In this document: one piece after another, positions 24,618-33,372 of the stretch
Layout: each line of letters opens with the position of its first letter
Position numbering within the stretch: position 1 is the first letter of the stretch
NCBI GenBank assembly: GCA_965651815.1
Contig: CBFGTJ010000001.1
Coordinates: 18,129-82,128 of the forward strand
Length of the DNA stretch: 64,000 bases
Source: CBFGTJ01 sp965651815
Lineage (GTDB): Bacteria; Actinomycetota; Acidimicrobiia; Acidimicrobiales; Microtrichaceae
Direction of reading: 5' to 3'
Made by a program: the position numbers and the translations under genes
The notes under the pieces: model-generated
Seen by the model: only the letters and a program-made list of their open reading frames with translations
Databases searched by the model: none
Told to the model about the DNA's origin: nothing

Positions 24618-26558
24618 GTGGCCGACGCCTCGACCGCGGCTGCCCGACGGCCCGGGGAGCTCGACCGCCACCTCTTCAACGAGGGCCGGCACCGGCGCCT
24701 CTGGGAGCTGCTCGGCGGGCACCCGTGCGACGACGGGGACGGCGCCACCTTCGCGGTGTGGGCGCCGAACGCCCGGCGCGTCCGCGTGCTGGGCGACTGG
24801 TCGTCGTGGGGGACCGACACGTCCGCCGCGACCGAGCTGGAACCGCAGGGGACCAGCGGCATCTGGTGGGGCCACGAGCCCCGCGCCCGTGAGGGCCACC
24901 GCTACAAGTACGAGGTCCACGGCGCCGACGGCCGGGTGACGCTGCGCGCCGACCCGTTCGGCGCCGCGGCCGAGGTGCCACCGGCGACCGCGTCGGTGCT
25001 GCACCGCTCACGTCACGAGTGGGCCGAGCCCGGTGACGGGTGGCGTGCGCGGCGGGCGCAGCGGAACTCCGAGCGGCTCTCGATCTACGAGGTGCACCTG
25101 GGGTCCTGGCGACGCCACCCCGACGGGACCCCGCACTCGCTGTCCGAGCTCGCCGAGCCCCTCGCCGAGTGGGCGACCGGGCACGGCTTCACCCACCTGG
25201 AGCTCATGCCGGTCGCCACGCACCCGTTCGGCGGCTCGTGGGGCTACCAGGTCACGGGCTACTACGCCCCCGACGCGAGGCTCGGGAGCCCCGACGACCT
25301 GCGCCGCTTCGTGGAGGTGTGCCACGAGCACGGCCTCGGGGTGATCCTCGACTGGGTGCCGGCCCACTTCCCCCGCGACGAGTTCGCGCTGGCCCGCTTC
25401 GACGGCACCGCCCTCTACGAGCACGAGGACCCGCGCCGGGGCGCCCACCCCGACTGGGGCACCCTCGTGTTCAACCACGGGCGAGCCGAGGTCAGGAACT
25501 TCCTCGTCGCCAACGCGCTCTACTGGCTCGAGGAGTTCCGCGTGGACGGGCTGCGGGTCGACGCCGTGGCGTCGATGCTCTACCTGGACTACTCCCGCAA
25601 CCCCGGGGAGTGGGTGCCCAACGTGCACGGCGGCCGCGAGGACCTCGACGCGATCGGGTTCCTCCACGAGCTCAACACGGTGGTCCCCGAGGAGCACCCG
25701 GGCGCGCTGGTGATCGCCGAGGAGTCCACCGCCTGGCCGGGGGTCACGACCCCCGTCGCGGACGGCGGGCTCGGGTTCACCCACAAGTGGAACCTCGGCT
25801 GGATGCACGACACCCTCACCTACCTGCAGCACGACCCGCTGCACCGCTCGTACCACCACGGCGAGATGACCTTCCCGATGGTGTACGCGGGGCACGAGCG
25901 ATGGGTGCTGCCGCTCAGCCACGACGAGGTGGTGCACGGCAAGGGCTCCCTGCTCGGCAAGCAGCCCGGCGACGACTGGCAGCGCTTCGCGAACCTGCGG
26001 TGCCTGCTCGCCTGGCAGTGGTGCCACCCGGGACGCCAGCTGCTGTTCATGGGAGCGGAGCTCGCCCAGGAGCGCGAGTGGTCCCACGACCGGGAGCTGG
26101 ACTGGCACCTGCTCGAGGACCCGCGCCACGACGGCGTGCGGCGCCTCGTGGCGGACCTCAACCGCACCCAGGTGGAGCACCCGGCGCTGTGGCGAGGCGA
26201 CGACGAGGTGGACTCGACCTTCGCGTGGCTCGACCCGAACGACTACCAGCACTCGGTGTTCTCGTTCCGCAGGGACGTGCCCGGCGGGGGCCGGCCGGTG
26301 GTGGTCGTCGCGAACCTCACCCCGGTGCCCCGGCCCGGGCACCGGGTCGGGGTGCCCCGCGTGGACGTGGACTGGCGGGTGGTGCTCGACACCGACGACG
26401 TCGCCTACGGGGGCTCTGGCCACCCGGTGCACCCGGCGGGCGGCGAGTCGTTCGAACCCGATCCCGACACCCCGTGGCAGGGCCAGCCCGGTTCGCTGCT
26501 GATCACCCTGCCGCCCCTCGCGGTCCTCGTGCTGGCACCCGACGACCCGACGTCCTGA
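24618..26558 (+). CDS. glgB: 1,4-alpha-glucan branching enzyme
   Basis: A 646-residue GH13_9 enzyme that introduces alpha-1,6 branches into glucan made by GlgE. An N-terminal CBM48-type domain contains FAVWAPNARRVRVLGDW. The barrel has SIYEVHLGSW, GYQVTGYYAP, GLRVDAVASMLYLDYSR with nucleophile Asp315, VIAEEST with acid/base Glu368 and PLSHDEVVHGK. MHDTLTYLQHDPLHRSYHHGEMTF is diagnostic for branching enzymes. It is shorter at the N-terminus than E. coli GlgB, lacking the extra N1 domain. The GTG directly abuts the maltokinase stop, so treS-mak-glgB is one operon. Confidence 0.95.
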   Translation: MADASTAAARRPGELDRHLFNEGRHRRLWELLGGHPCDDGDGATFAVWAPNARRVRVLGDWSSWGTDTSAATELEPQGTSGIWWGHEPRAREGHRYKYEVHGADGRVTLRADPFGAAAEVPPATASVLHRSRHEWAEPGDGWRARRAQRNSERLSIYEVHLGSWRRHPDGTPHSLSELAEPLAEWATGHGFTHLELMPVATHPFGGSWGYQVTGYYAPDARLGSPDDLRRFVEVCHEHGLGVILDWVPAHFPRDEFALARFDGTALYEHEDPRRGAHPDWGTLVFNHGRAEVRNFLVANALYWLEEFRVDGLRVDAVASMLYLDYSRNPGEWVPNVHGGREDLDAIGFLHELNTVVPEEHPGALVIAEESTAWPGVTTPVADGGLGFTHKWNLGWMHDTLTYLQHDPLHRSYHHGEMTFPMVYAGHERWVLPLSHDEVVHGKGSLLGKQPGDDWQRFANLRCLLAWQWCHPGRQLLFMGAELAQEREWSHDRELDWHLLEDPRHDGVRRLVADLNRTQVEHPALWRGDDEVDSTFAWLDPNDYQHSVFSFRRDVPGGGRPVVVVANLTPVPRPGHRVGVPRVDVDWRVVLDTDDVAYGGSGHPVHPAGGESFEPDPDTPWQGQPGSLLITLPPLAVLVLAPDDPTS

Positions 26559-26611
26559 CCCGCTGCTCAGCCGCCGGGACCGCCCCGGAAGGCGGCCGGC
26601 GCGGGGTCGGT

Positions 26612-26617
26612 TACGTT
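26612..26617 (+). promoter_or_regulatory. -10 element (TACGTT) for the rhomboid gene
   Basis: TACGTT ends 6 nt before GTG 26624. The identical hexamer with the identical 6-nt spacer occurs before the SRPBCC gene (minus strand) and before ilvD. Confidence 0.55.
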
Positions 26618-26623
26618 CGGCGC

Positions 26624-27532
26624 GTGGACGTCGACCTCCGCTGCCATCGGCACCCCGACCGCGCCGCAGGCGTGCACTGCCAGCGCTGCGAGCGCCCGAT
26701 CTGCCCGACCTGCATGCGACAGGCCTCGGTCGGCTTCCACTGCCCCGACTGCGCGGGCAGGGGCGTGCCGGGCGGCCCCTACGGCGTGCGGCGGCCCTAC
26801 GCGGGTCGGCAGCCCTACGCCGGTCGGCAGCGGCCGGCGCCCGCCGGGTACCGGCAGGTGGTCCGGGGCCACGAGGACGTCGTCGCCGGCAAGGCGCTCA
26901 TCGGCATCAACGTCGCCGCGTTCGTGCTCATGCTGCTCGGCAGCGGCGACCCGTACGGCGCGTCGGGCCGCGTGGCCGAGCTGGGGGTGCTGCACGGCTG
27001 GTACGTCGCGCAGGGGGAGTGGTGGCGGGTCATCACCGGTGCGTTCCTCCACGCGGGGCTGCTGCACCTCGGCATGAACATGCTCCTGCTGTGGCTGCTG
27101 TCCCAGGAGCTCGAGCCCGCGCTCGGCAAGGCCCGGTTCCTCGTGCTGTACGCCACGTCGCTGCTGGGCGGGTCGTTCGGCGTGCTCGTCGTGTCGCCCC
27201 TGTCGCCGACCGTCGGCGCGTCCGGCGCGGTGTTCGGCCTGATGGGGGCGCTCGTCGTGTTCCAGCTCCGCGCCCACCAGAACCCGTGGCGATCCGGGAT
27301 CGGCGGGCTGGTGCTCATCAACCTGGTGCTGACCTTCGCCGTCCCCGGCATCTCGATCGGCGGGCACGTCGGGGGGCTGCTCGCCGGGGCCGCGGCCGGT
27401 GCGATCCTCCAGCCGCTGCGCTGGCCCCAGCACCTCGCCGGGGTCCGCACCGCGGCCGTCGTCGCGCTCGGCGCCCTGCTCGGGGTCGGGGCGGTCGCCC
27501 TCGCCCCGGAGCTCGTGGTCGCCGCCCTCTGA
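26624..27532 (+). CDS. Rhomboid intramembrane serine protease with N-terminal zinc-binding module
   Basis: A 302-residue protein. Residues 5-47 hold Cys/His pairs (CHRHPDRAAGVHCQRC, CPTCM, HCPDC) like a B-box-type zinc module common in actinobacterial rhomboids. A short PYAGRQ duplication follows. Six or more membrane segments form the rhomboid fold: WWRVITGAFLHAGLLHLGMNM, GASGAVFG with catalytic Ser200, and GGHVGG with His248. It cleaves transmembrane segments of other proteins; no partner is evident. The GTG start follows TACGTT by 6 nt. It ends 21 bp from a convergent lipoprotein gene. Confidence 0.9.
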   Translation: MDVDLRCHRHPDRAAGVHCQRCERPICPTCMRQASVGFHCPDCAGRGVPGGPYGVRRPYAGRQPYAGRQRPAPAGYRQVVRGHEDVVAGKALIGINVAAFVLMLLGSGDPYGASGRVAELGVLHGWYVAQGEWWRVITGAFLHAGLLHLGMNMLLLWLLSQELEPALGKARFLVLYATSLLGGSFGVLVVSPLSPTVGASGAVFGLMGALVVFQLRAHQNPWRSGIGGLVLINLVLTFAVPGISIGGHVGGLLAGAAAGAILQPLRWPQHLAGVRTAAVVALGALLGVGAVALAPELVVAAL

Positions 27533-27553
27533 GCGCCGGCGCCCCTCGGGGTG

Positions 27554-28369
27554 TCAGGCCGGTGCGGGCAACGCGTCGGGCAGGCGGTCGACCGGCACGC
27601 CGGCCGCCTCGGCCGCGGCCGCGACGAGGGTCGCCGCGTACCGGGTCACCCCCGAGGAGTAGGCCGGGCACGCCTGCAGCATCACCGGCACCGTGCACAG
27701 GTGCCGGCCGTCGAGGTGGCGCACCCGGATCCCGTCGGCACCGCAGCCCTCGGGCTCCCCCTCGGCGGGGAGGCAGCCGAGGTGCATCGCCGCCACGCCG
27801 GTCGAGGGGTCGACGAAGAGGCGGTCCGCGCTCACGAAGGGGAGGCCCCGCTCGAGCGAGACCCGCGCGTACACCGCCGGCACCTCCTCGGCCGCGCTGC
27901 CGACGGCCGGGGGCGCGCCGACGAACGCAACGGGAACCCCCGCGCCCGACCACAGCGTGGCGGCCCACTCGGCGTCCTCCCCGTACGCGTCGGGGAAGGC
28001 ACGCTCGTGGCCGTCCCCGTCCTCGAGGATGCACTGGGTGAGCCGGTTGCCGCTGAACGCGATCACCACCGCGTCGGGACGGAGCCGGCGCAGGTCGTCG
28101 CGCATGTCGCCGTGCCAGTCGCACTGCGCGGTGCCCGGGAACGCTCGCACCGTCACCGCCCAACCGGGCATCGCGCTGCGCACCCGGTCCTGCACCGCCG
28201 CCCGCGACTCCGCGACGAGCGAGTCGCCGTACACGACCAGCTGTCGAGGGGGAGGGCTGGGCGCGGGCGGTGGCTCGACCACCGCGGAGGGCGGTGGCAC
28301 GCAGGCGGTCAGCAGCGTTGCGGCGAGCGCGACGCCGACGAGGACGGCGCGCCGGGGGGTCGGACGCAC
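27554..28369 (-). CDS. SGNH-hydrolase-like lipoprotein
   Basis: A 271-residue protein with a signal peptide ending LLTAC (Cys23), so probably membrane-anchored outside the cytoplasm. A Pro-rich linker follows. VVYGDSLVAES around Ser50 is block I of SGNH/GDSL esterases, FSGNRLTQC matches the Asn block, and the late region GCGADGIRVRHLDGRHLC supplies Asp/His (DGRH). Several Cys residues suggest disulfides. Likely an esterase acting on cell-surface glycans or lipids; the substrate is unknown. The related SGNH domain at 19345 shows this family is present twice in the window. Confidence 0.78.
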   Translation of the reverse strand: MRPTPRRAVLVGVALAATLLTACVPPPSAVVEPPPAPSPPPRQLVVYGDSLVAESRAAVQDRVRSAMPGWAVTVRAFPGTAQCDWHGDMRDDLRRLRPDAVVIAFSGNRLTQCILEDGDGHERAFPDAYGEDAEWAATLWSGAGVPVAFVGAPPAVGSAAEEVPAVYARVSLERGLPFVSADRLFVDPSTGVAAMHLGCLPAEGEPEGCGADGIRVRHLDGRHLCTVPVMLQACPAYSSGVTRYAATLVAAAAEAAGVPVDRLPDALPAPA

Positions 28370-28408
28370 GCAGGGGGATCGGCAGCGGGCGTGCCCCGAT
28401 GAGGATTT

Positions 28409-28867
28409 TCAGCGCGCCGCGTCGGTGACGAGCGTCGCCAGCGCCCGGAGGTTGCGGCGCCAGATCCGCCGCAGCACCGGCCGCGCGACCAGCACCCCCA
28501 GCGGACCGCCCAGCCACCACGGGAACCGGAGGCGCTCGGACCACTCGAAGCGCGTGCGCCCCGCGCCACGGCGGCCACGGCCCGGGCGCAGCGTGAAGGT
28601 GCCCGAGCCGGTCACGAGCCCGACGTGGCGGACCCCCATCCGCCGTGGCGGGTCCCAGGCCGTGATCTCCATCCGGTCGACGGTGCGCAGGGGCCCGATC
28701 CGGGTCTCGCAGTCGAAGGTGGTGCCGACCCCCGAGGTGCGCTCCGAGGTGATCTCGATCGCGCGCGCGTCGTGCATCCAGCGGACGTGCGAGGTGACGT
28801 CCTCGAGCTCCCGCCACACGACCTCGGGTGGGGCGTCGAGCACGGTGCGGACCCGCAGGCGAGGCAT
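28409..28867 (-). CDS. SRPBCC (polyketide cyclase/START-like) family protein
   Basis: A 152-residue protein. RVRTVLDAPPEVVWRELEDVTSHVRWMHD is the N-terminal strand-helix of the SRPBCC fold, and the central beta-sheet (VGTTFDCETRIGPL, MGVRHVGLVTGSGTFTL) and C-terminal helix match. The fold binds hydrophobic ligands; the specific role is unknown. The ATG at 28867 follows TACGTT (minus strand, 28874-28879) by 6 nt. The longer open frame upstream runs through the divergent neighbour and is rejected. Confidence 0.78.
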   Translation of the reverse strand: MPRLRVRTVLDAPPEVVWRELEDVTSHVRWMHDARAIEITSERTSGVGTTFDCETRIGPLRTVDRMEITAWDPPRRMGVRHVGLVTGSGTFTLRPGRGRRGAGRTRFEWSERLRFPWWLGGPLGVLVARPVLRRIWRRNLRALATLVTDAAR

Positions 28868-28873
28868 CGGGAC

Positions 28874-28879
28874 AACGTA
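28874..28879 (-). promoter_or_regulatory. -10 element (TACGTT) for the SRPBCC gene
   Basis: On the minus strand TACGTT ends 6 nt before the ATG at 28867, with no ribosome site, identical to the arrangement before ilvD and the rhomboid gene. Confidence 0.55.
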
Positions 28880-28930
28880 GCGGTGGGCGGCGTTGGCCAC
28901 GACGGGGCGCGATCGGCAACCGTGTCGGGC

Positions 28931-29812
28931 ATGGACATCGAGCCCGGTGACATCCTCCGTGACACCACCCCCCACCCCGTCCCCGGCGTCGACGGCCGCT
29001 ACGTGGCCGTGATCCCGGAGGCCTGGCGGGTCTTCTACGCGTTCGGTGGGGCGACGATGGCCACGGCGCTGCGCGCCGCGGTGGCGGAGGTCGCCCGGCC
29101 CGAGCTCTCGCTGCGCACGGCGGACGCGACCTTCTGCCAGGCGGTGCCGTGCGGTCCCGTGGCGCTGCAGGTCGAGGTGCTCCGCCAGGGCCGCACCGCC
29201 GCGCAGGCGCTGGTGCGGCTGTGGGCGATCGAGCACGAGGACGACGCGGCGGGCCCGGTCGGCAACGACCTCGTCGTCACCTGCGTCCTGGGGGAGGGCC
29301 GGGAGGACAGCCCCTACCGCTTCGTCGGCGCCCGGTTCCCCGAGGTGCCCGGACCCGAGGAGAGCGTGCCCCGCGCCGAGGCGGACGACAGCCCCTTCGC
29401 CCGCATCCCGTACCACCACCAGACCGAGTTCCGGCTCACCGACCCGTACCTGCGCCGCCCGGACGCGCCTCCCGGCGAGCCGCGGGCCTCGTCGTGGTTC
29501 CGCTTCAGGGTGCCGCCGCTGCGGGAGGACGGCACGTGGGAGCCGGCGACCCTCGCGCTGCCGGGGGACATCCTCGGCTCGGCGGTGCACGCCGGCACCG
29601 GCGGCGGGGTCGGGTTCTTCCTCGTCATCTCCCTGCAGATCAGCCTCCACCTGCTCGCCGACACGCGAGCGGACTGGCTGCTGCAGCACACCGTCGCCCA
29701 CCACGCGGGGGACGGGTACGCGTCGGGCACCGCCGAGCTGTGGGAGCCCGACGGGCGCCTGGTCGCGGTGGCGACCCAGTGCGCCAAGCTCCAGCCGCTC
29801 GACCCGGGCTGA
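28931..29812 (+). CDS. Acyl-CoA thioesterase-like double-hotdog protein
   Basis: A 293-residue soluble protein. Two hotdog-like halves are suggested: FYAFGGATMATALRAAVAEVA, which resembles the first helix of TesB-type thioesterases (VFGGQVLAQAL), and a second half with GTGGGVGFFLVISLQISLHLLA and WLLQHTVAHHAGDGYASGTAELWEPDGRLVA, the latter close to the TesB C-terminal motif for bringing the active Asp and Thr/Gln together. Activity on acyl-CoA is inferred from the fold. AACCGT lies 7 nt before the ATG but is not a good -10. Confidence 0.68.
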   Translation: MDIEPGDILRDTTPHPVPGVDGRYVAVIPEAWRVFYAFGGATMATALRAAVAEVARPELSLRTADATFCQAVPCGPVALQVEVLRQGRTAAQALVRLWAIEHEDDAAGPVGNDLVVTCVLGEGREDSPYRFVGARFPEVPGPEESVPRAEADDSPFARIPYHHQTEFRLTDPYLRRPDAPPGEPRASSWFRFRVPPLREDGTWEPATLALPGDILGSAVHAGTGGGVGFFLVISLQISLHLLADTRADWLLQHTVAHHAGDGYASGTAELWEPDGRLVAVATQCAKLQPLDPG

Positions 29813-29817
29813 GCCCG

Positions 29818-30582
29818 TCAGCCGCCCGGGCGCCGGTAGCGGCTCACGTGGGTCGCCCCGTGCGGGTCGAACGGGGCACCCTTCCAGTCGGCGTGCCGCG
29901 CGGCGAGCTCGAGCCCGGCCGCGGCCGCGAGCCGGTCGAGGTCCGCGGGCGGCGCGACGCGCAGCCGCCACGGCCGGAGGCGCACGGGCTCGCCGTCGAC
30001 CAGCTCGACGTGCTGGCCGACGACCACCCCGGTCGACGGGTCCGCGTCGGTGGCGATCAGCACGACCCGCGACGCGGTGACCTCCCGGACCTCGAGCCGG
30101 CGGTCCCGCTCGGGGAGCGGCGCGGGCACGAACGCCTCGACGACCAGGGTGCCACCCGGTGCGAGCACCCCGGCCGCCGCGTCGAAGCAGCGGGCCTGGT
30201 CCTGCTCCGACGGCAGGTTGAACACCAGGTTGAACGCCGCGACGACGACGTCGAACGGGCCCGCCGGCCACTGGTGGGGATCCCCGACGTCGCCGTGCAC
30301 GACCTCGACGGTGGCGTCCCCGCCACGCAGCTTCCCGCGGAGCCGCTCCAGCATCTCCTCCGACGCGTCCATGCCGGTCACCGGGTGGCCGGCCGCCGCG
30401 AGCGGCAGCGCCAGCCGGCCCGTGCCGACGCCGAGCTCGAGGATCCGGCCGCCGGGACCGGCGAGGTCCGAGAGCGCCGCGACCGCGGCGTCGGTCGCCT
30501 CGTCGCCCGGGTACCACTCGTCGTAGACGTCCGCGAAGCTGCGCCCGTAGGTACCCGCGTCGAAGCCCGAGCGATCCGGCAT
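29818..30582 (-). CDS. Class I SAM-dependent methyltransferase
   Basis: A 254-residue protein. ILELGVGTGRLALPLA is the SAM-binding motif I, VTGMDASEEMLERLR carries the acidic ribose-binding residue, and FDVVVAAFNLVFNLPSEQDQARCF is motif post II/III, followed by LAPGGTLVVEAF. The C-terminal part is beta-rich and probably binds the substrate, which is unknown. CAGACT on the minus strand (30589-30594) ends 6 nt before the ATG and is a plausible weaker -10. The gene is divergent from the membrane-protein gene at 30624. Confidence 0.85.
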   Translation of the reverse strand: MPDRSGFDAGTYGRSFADVYDEWYPGDEATDAAVAALSDLAGPGGRILELGVGTGRLALPLAAAGHPVTGMDASEEMLERLRGKLRGGDATVEVVHGDVGDPHQWPAGPFDVVVAAFNLVFNLPSEQDQARCFDAAAGVLAPGGTLVVEAFVPAPLPERDRRLEVREVTASRVVLIATDADPSTGVVVGQHVELVDGEPVRLRPWRLRVAPPADLDRLAAAAGLELAARHADWKGAPFDPHGATHVSRYRRPGG

Positions 30583-30609
30583 GGGCGCAGTCTGCCAACC
30601 GGCGGGCAG

Positions 30610-30615
30610 TACATT
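30610..30615 (+). promoter_or_regulatory. -10 element (TACATT) for the MoxR-region operon
   Basis: TACATT ends 8 nt before GTG 30624, the first gene of the five-gene MoxR/DUF58 operon. Confidence 0.45.
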
Positions 30616-30623
30616 CGCCGCTC

Positions 30624-31556
30624 GTGGACCTGCAAGCGCCCGTCGAGGGGCCCGGCGTCGCGGTTGCCCGGGGCGACGCGCCCTGGCCCCCTGCGGAGGG
30701 TCCGGACGGGCCGTCGCCGTTCGACACGTTGCGGCCGTCCGGTCCCGGCGGCGTCCTCGACGACGCGTTCGTGCTGCTGCGGACCAGGTTCGGCAGGATC
30801 GTCGGCCTCGCCGCCTGCCTCTACGTCCCGATCCGCCTGCTCGACCTCGTCACGATGATCGCCACCGGCACCGCGGTCGAGCGGGTGCAGGTCGGGCCGT
30901 CGGTGATGGCGTTCGGCGTGGGGACCGGGTGGAGCTGGGTCGTGCTGGGGCTGCAGTCGTTCGCCCTGTCGGTGCTGGGCATGTGCGTCGGGCACCTCGC
31001 GCTGCGCAACGCCACCGGCGGGGACGCGTCGTTCCGGGAGCTCGCACGCCTCGCGCTCCGGCGCGGGTGGGTCGCCGTGCTGGTCGTGCCGCTCGGCCTG
31101 CTCGTCAAGGCCCCGCTGTCGTGCGTGCCGCTCGGGTTCCTGTTCGGCGACGCGCTCGTGTTCCTCTCCTCGGTGGTCGCGGGCGCCGAGGGCCTGGGAC
31201 CGGTGCGGGCGTGGCGGCGCGGGATGCAGCTCACCCGCCGCTCCTACGGGCCGATGCTGGTCGTCGCGTTCGGCGGGTTCGTCGTGTCGCAGGTGCTGCG
31301 GGTGTCCTTCTACACCGGGCCGGTCCTGCTCGCCGGGGCGCTGCTGGGCGACGACGCGCTGCTCGGGGTGATCTTCCAGGCGGGTGCCCTCGTGGTGCTG
31401 ATCGCCGAGCCGCTCACCGCCTGCATCGCGGCACGCGCCTACCTCGAGGTGCGCTCGAGGACGGAGGGGCTCGACCTGCAGCGGAGGGTGCGCGAGCGGT
31501 ACGGCACCGCGCCGGTGACCGAGGTGGCGGCCCCGCCGGCGACGGTAGCTGCGTGA
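30624..31556 (+). CDS. Multi-pass membrane protein heading the MoxR/DUF58 operon
   Basis: A 310-residue protein. The first 50 residues are hydrophilic and Pro-rich; about six membrane segments follow (for example IVGLAACLYVPIRLL, WSWVVLGLQSFALSVLGMCVG, PVLLAGALLG, GALVVLIAEPLTACIAA). The layout resembles the glycerophosphodiester phosphodiesterase membrane-domain or YciC-like proteins found beside DUF4129 genes. The function is unknown. Its stop overlaps the GTG of the DUF4129 gene (GTGA). Confidence 0.7.
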   Translation: MDLQAPVEGPGVAVARGDAPWPPAEGPDGPSPFDTLRPSGPGGVLDDAFVLLRTRFGRIVGLAACLYVPIRLLDLVTMIATGTAVERVQVGPSVMAFGVGTGWSWVVLGLQSFALSVLGMCVGHLALRNATGGDASFRELARLALRRGWVAVLVVPLGLLVKAPLSCVPLGFLFGDALVFLSSVVAGAEGLGPVRAWRRGMQLTRRSYGPMLVVAFGGFVVSQVLRVSFYTGPVLLAGALLGDDALLGVIFQAGALVVLIAEPLTACIAARAYLEVRSRTEGLDLQRRVRERYGTAPVTEVAAPPATVAA

Positions 31557-32212
31557 GCGCCGCCGAGGTCCCCGTCGATCCGGACCAGGTCGGCGACCAG
31601 GTCCGCGAGGTCCTCTCGAGGCGGGAGTACCGCTACGAGAAGTCGATCGTCGACCGCATCGGGGAGTGGATCGCCGAACGGCTCGAGGACCTGTTCGGCG
31701 ACCTCGCCCTGCCCGGTGGCACGTTCTCCGGCGGGGTGGGCTCGCTCATCGCGTGGCTCCTCATCGCGGTGGCCGTCGTCGCGGTCGTCGCGACGGTGGT
31801 GTACGTCGTGCGGCGCCGGGTGCGCCGGCCCGAACCCGACGAGGAGCCCGTGCTCGCGACCGAGGTCGAGCACCGCCACCCCGCGGACCACTGGCGCCGG
31901 CTCGCGGAGCGGCACGAGGCGGCGGGGGAGTGGAAGGACGCGCTCCGGTACCGCTACCGCGAGCTGGTCCGCACCCTCGTCGACCGCGGCAGCCTCCCCG
32001 ACCTGGCCGGGCTGACCACCGGCGAGCTGCGCGCCGAGCTGCACGGTCGGTGCCCCGCCGCCGACGACGCGTTCGACGCGGCCACCCGCCTGTTCGAGCA
32101 GCCCTGGTACGCCGGCGCGCCGACCGGGCGGGAGGAGAACGCCCGGTTCCGCGAGCTGGCGGGCCGGGTCCTCGAGCTCACGAGCCACCCACGGGGGGAG
32201 GTGGCCGCGTGA
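31553..32212 (+). CDS. DUF4129 domain membrane protein
   Basis: A 219-residue protein with one membrane segment (SLIAWLLIAVAVVAVVATVVYVV, about 64-86), preceded by a short extracytoplasmic amphipathic stretch that includes YRYEKSIVDRIGEWI. The C-terminal DUF4129 domain has the family signature ALRYRYRELVRTLVDRGSLPDLAGLTTGELRAEL. DUF4129 proteins regularly accompany MoxR and DUF58 genes and are thought to belong to the same membrane complex. The stop is coupled to the next GTG. Confidence 0.82.
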   Translation: MSAAEVPVDPDQVGDQVREVLSRREYRYEKSIVDRIGEWIAERLEDLFGDLALPGGTFSGGVGSLIAWLLIAVAVVAVVATVVYVVRRRVRRPEPDEEPVLATEVEHRHPADHWRRLAERHEAAGEWKDALRYRYRELVRTLVDRGSLPDLAGLTTGELRAELHGRCPAADDAFDAATRLFEQPWYAGAPTGREENARFRELAGRVLELTSHPRGEVAA

Positions 32213-33372
32213 GGGGAGGGCGCGCCGCCGTCGTCCTCGCCGCCGTGGTGGCGGTGGTGCTCCTCGTGGTGCTCACCGCCCGCGCGGTGCCGGACCCGCC
32301 GTACGACCCGGACTCCCCGGCGCCCCTCGGCTACGGGGCGCTGAGCGAGCTGGTGGAGCGCAACGGCGGCACCCTCTCGACGGCGGCGCCGTCGGAGCTG
32401 CGCACCGGCGACGGCGGGATCCCCGACTCGATCCTGGCGGCACTGCCGTCCCGGCTCTCCGAGGCCGATCAGGAGGTGCTGCGGGGTCTCGCGGCCAGGG
32501 GTGCGACCGTCGTGCTCGGGACCCCCGACTCGGCGCCGGACCCGCTCCAGTTCGGCGTCCTGGGCGACCGCGAGCTGGCCGACACGGAGGCCCGGCCGGT
32601 GCCGCCGGGCGCGTGCACGATCGACGAGCTCGCGGACCTCGGGGACATCGACGTGGCGTTCGCGTTCGAGCAGTACGTGCCGCCCGGCGCCCGGAGCTGC
32701 TACGGCACCCCGGACCACGCGTTCGTCGTCGCGGAGGCGGTCGGCGAGGGGCGGATCGTCACGCTCGCCGACCCGGTCCTGTGGTCCAACGCCCGCCTGC
32801 AGCCGGCGAAGGAGCTCGGCGGCCAACCGCTCGACAACGCCGCGATGGCGTTGCGCCTGCTGCTGCCGCGCGACGGGGCCGAGGTCGTCGTGGTCGGGAC
32901 GACGGCCAGCCCGGGGAGCTCGGTCACCGGCGTGCGCGACCCCGTGGAGCTGCTGCCGCTCCCGGTGAAGCTCGCGCTGCTCCAGGGGGCCGTCGCGGTG
33001 CTCCTGTGGCTGTGGTGGCGGGGTCGCCGCCTGGGCCGCCCCGTCACCGAGCCGCTGCCGGTGCGGATCTCCGCGTCCGAGCTCGTCGAGGCCGTCGGCG
33101 ACCTGCACCGCCGCCGCGGCAGCGCCGCCCGGGCCGCGGCCACGATGCGCGCCGACCTGCGACGGGAGCTCTCGACCCGGCTCGGCATCCCGCCCGGTGC
33201 ACCCGTCGAGGTGCTCGTGGAGCGCGTCGCGTCGGCCGCCGGCCGCCCCGACGACGAGGTCCGCTCCCTGCTGTCCGACCCGTCGCCGCCGCGCCGCGAG
33301 GACCTCGCCGCGCTGGCCGCCCAGCTCGACTCGATCCGCCAGGAGGTGCTCGATGACCAGCCCGTCCGATGA
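32209..33372 (+). CDS. DUF4350 domain membrane protein
   Basis: A 387-residue protein. An N-terminal membrane segment ([19 protein letters not shown]) is followed by an extracytoplasmic domain starting [23 protein letters not shown], the DUF4350 opening. A class-I glutamine-amidotransferase-like fold is suggested by [17 protein letters not shown] and the [14 protein letters not shown] stretch. A second membrane segment ([16 protein letters not shown]) leads to a cytoplasmic helical tail. The catalytic role is unknown. Overlaps both neighbours in the operon. Confidence 0.8.
   Translation: MRGGRAAVVLAAVVAVVLLVVLTARAVPDPPYDPDSPAPLGYGALSELVERNGGTLSTAAPSELRTGDGGIPDSILAALPSRLSEADQEVLRGLAARGATVVLGTPDSAPDPLQFGVLGDRELADTEARPVPPGACTIDELADLGDIDVAFAFEQYVPPGARSCYGTPDHAFVVAEAVGEGRIVTLADPVLWSNARLQPAKELGGQPLDNAAMALRLLLPRDGAEVVVVGTTASPGSSVTGVRDPVELLPLPVKLALLQGAVAVLLWLWWRGRRLGRPVTEPLPVRISASELVEAVGDLHRRRGSAARAAATMRADLRRELSTRLGIPPGAPVEVLVERVASAAGRPDDEVRSLLSDPSPPRREDLAALAAQLDSIRQEVLDDQPVR

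Noticed and set aside
28368..28408. Possible terminator hairpin between the SGNH lipoprotein and SRPBCC genes
   Set aside because: The arms are only about 5 bp and there is no T run, so it is not distinguishable from chance in this base composition.
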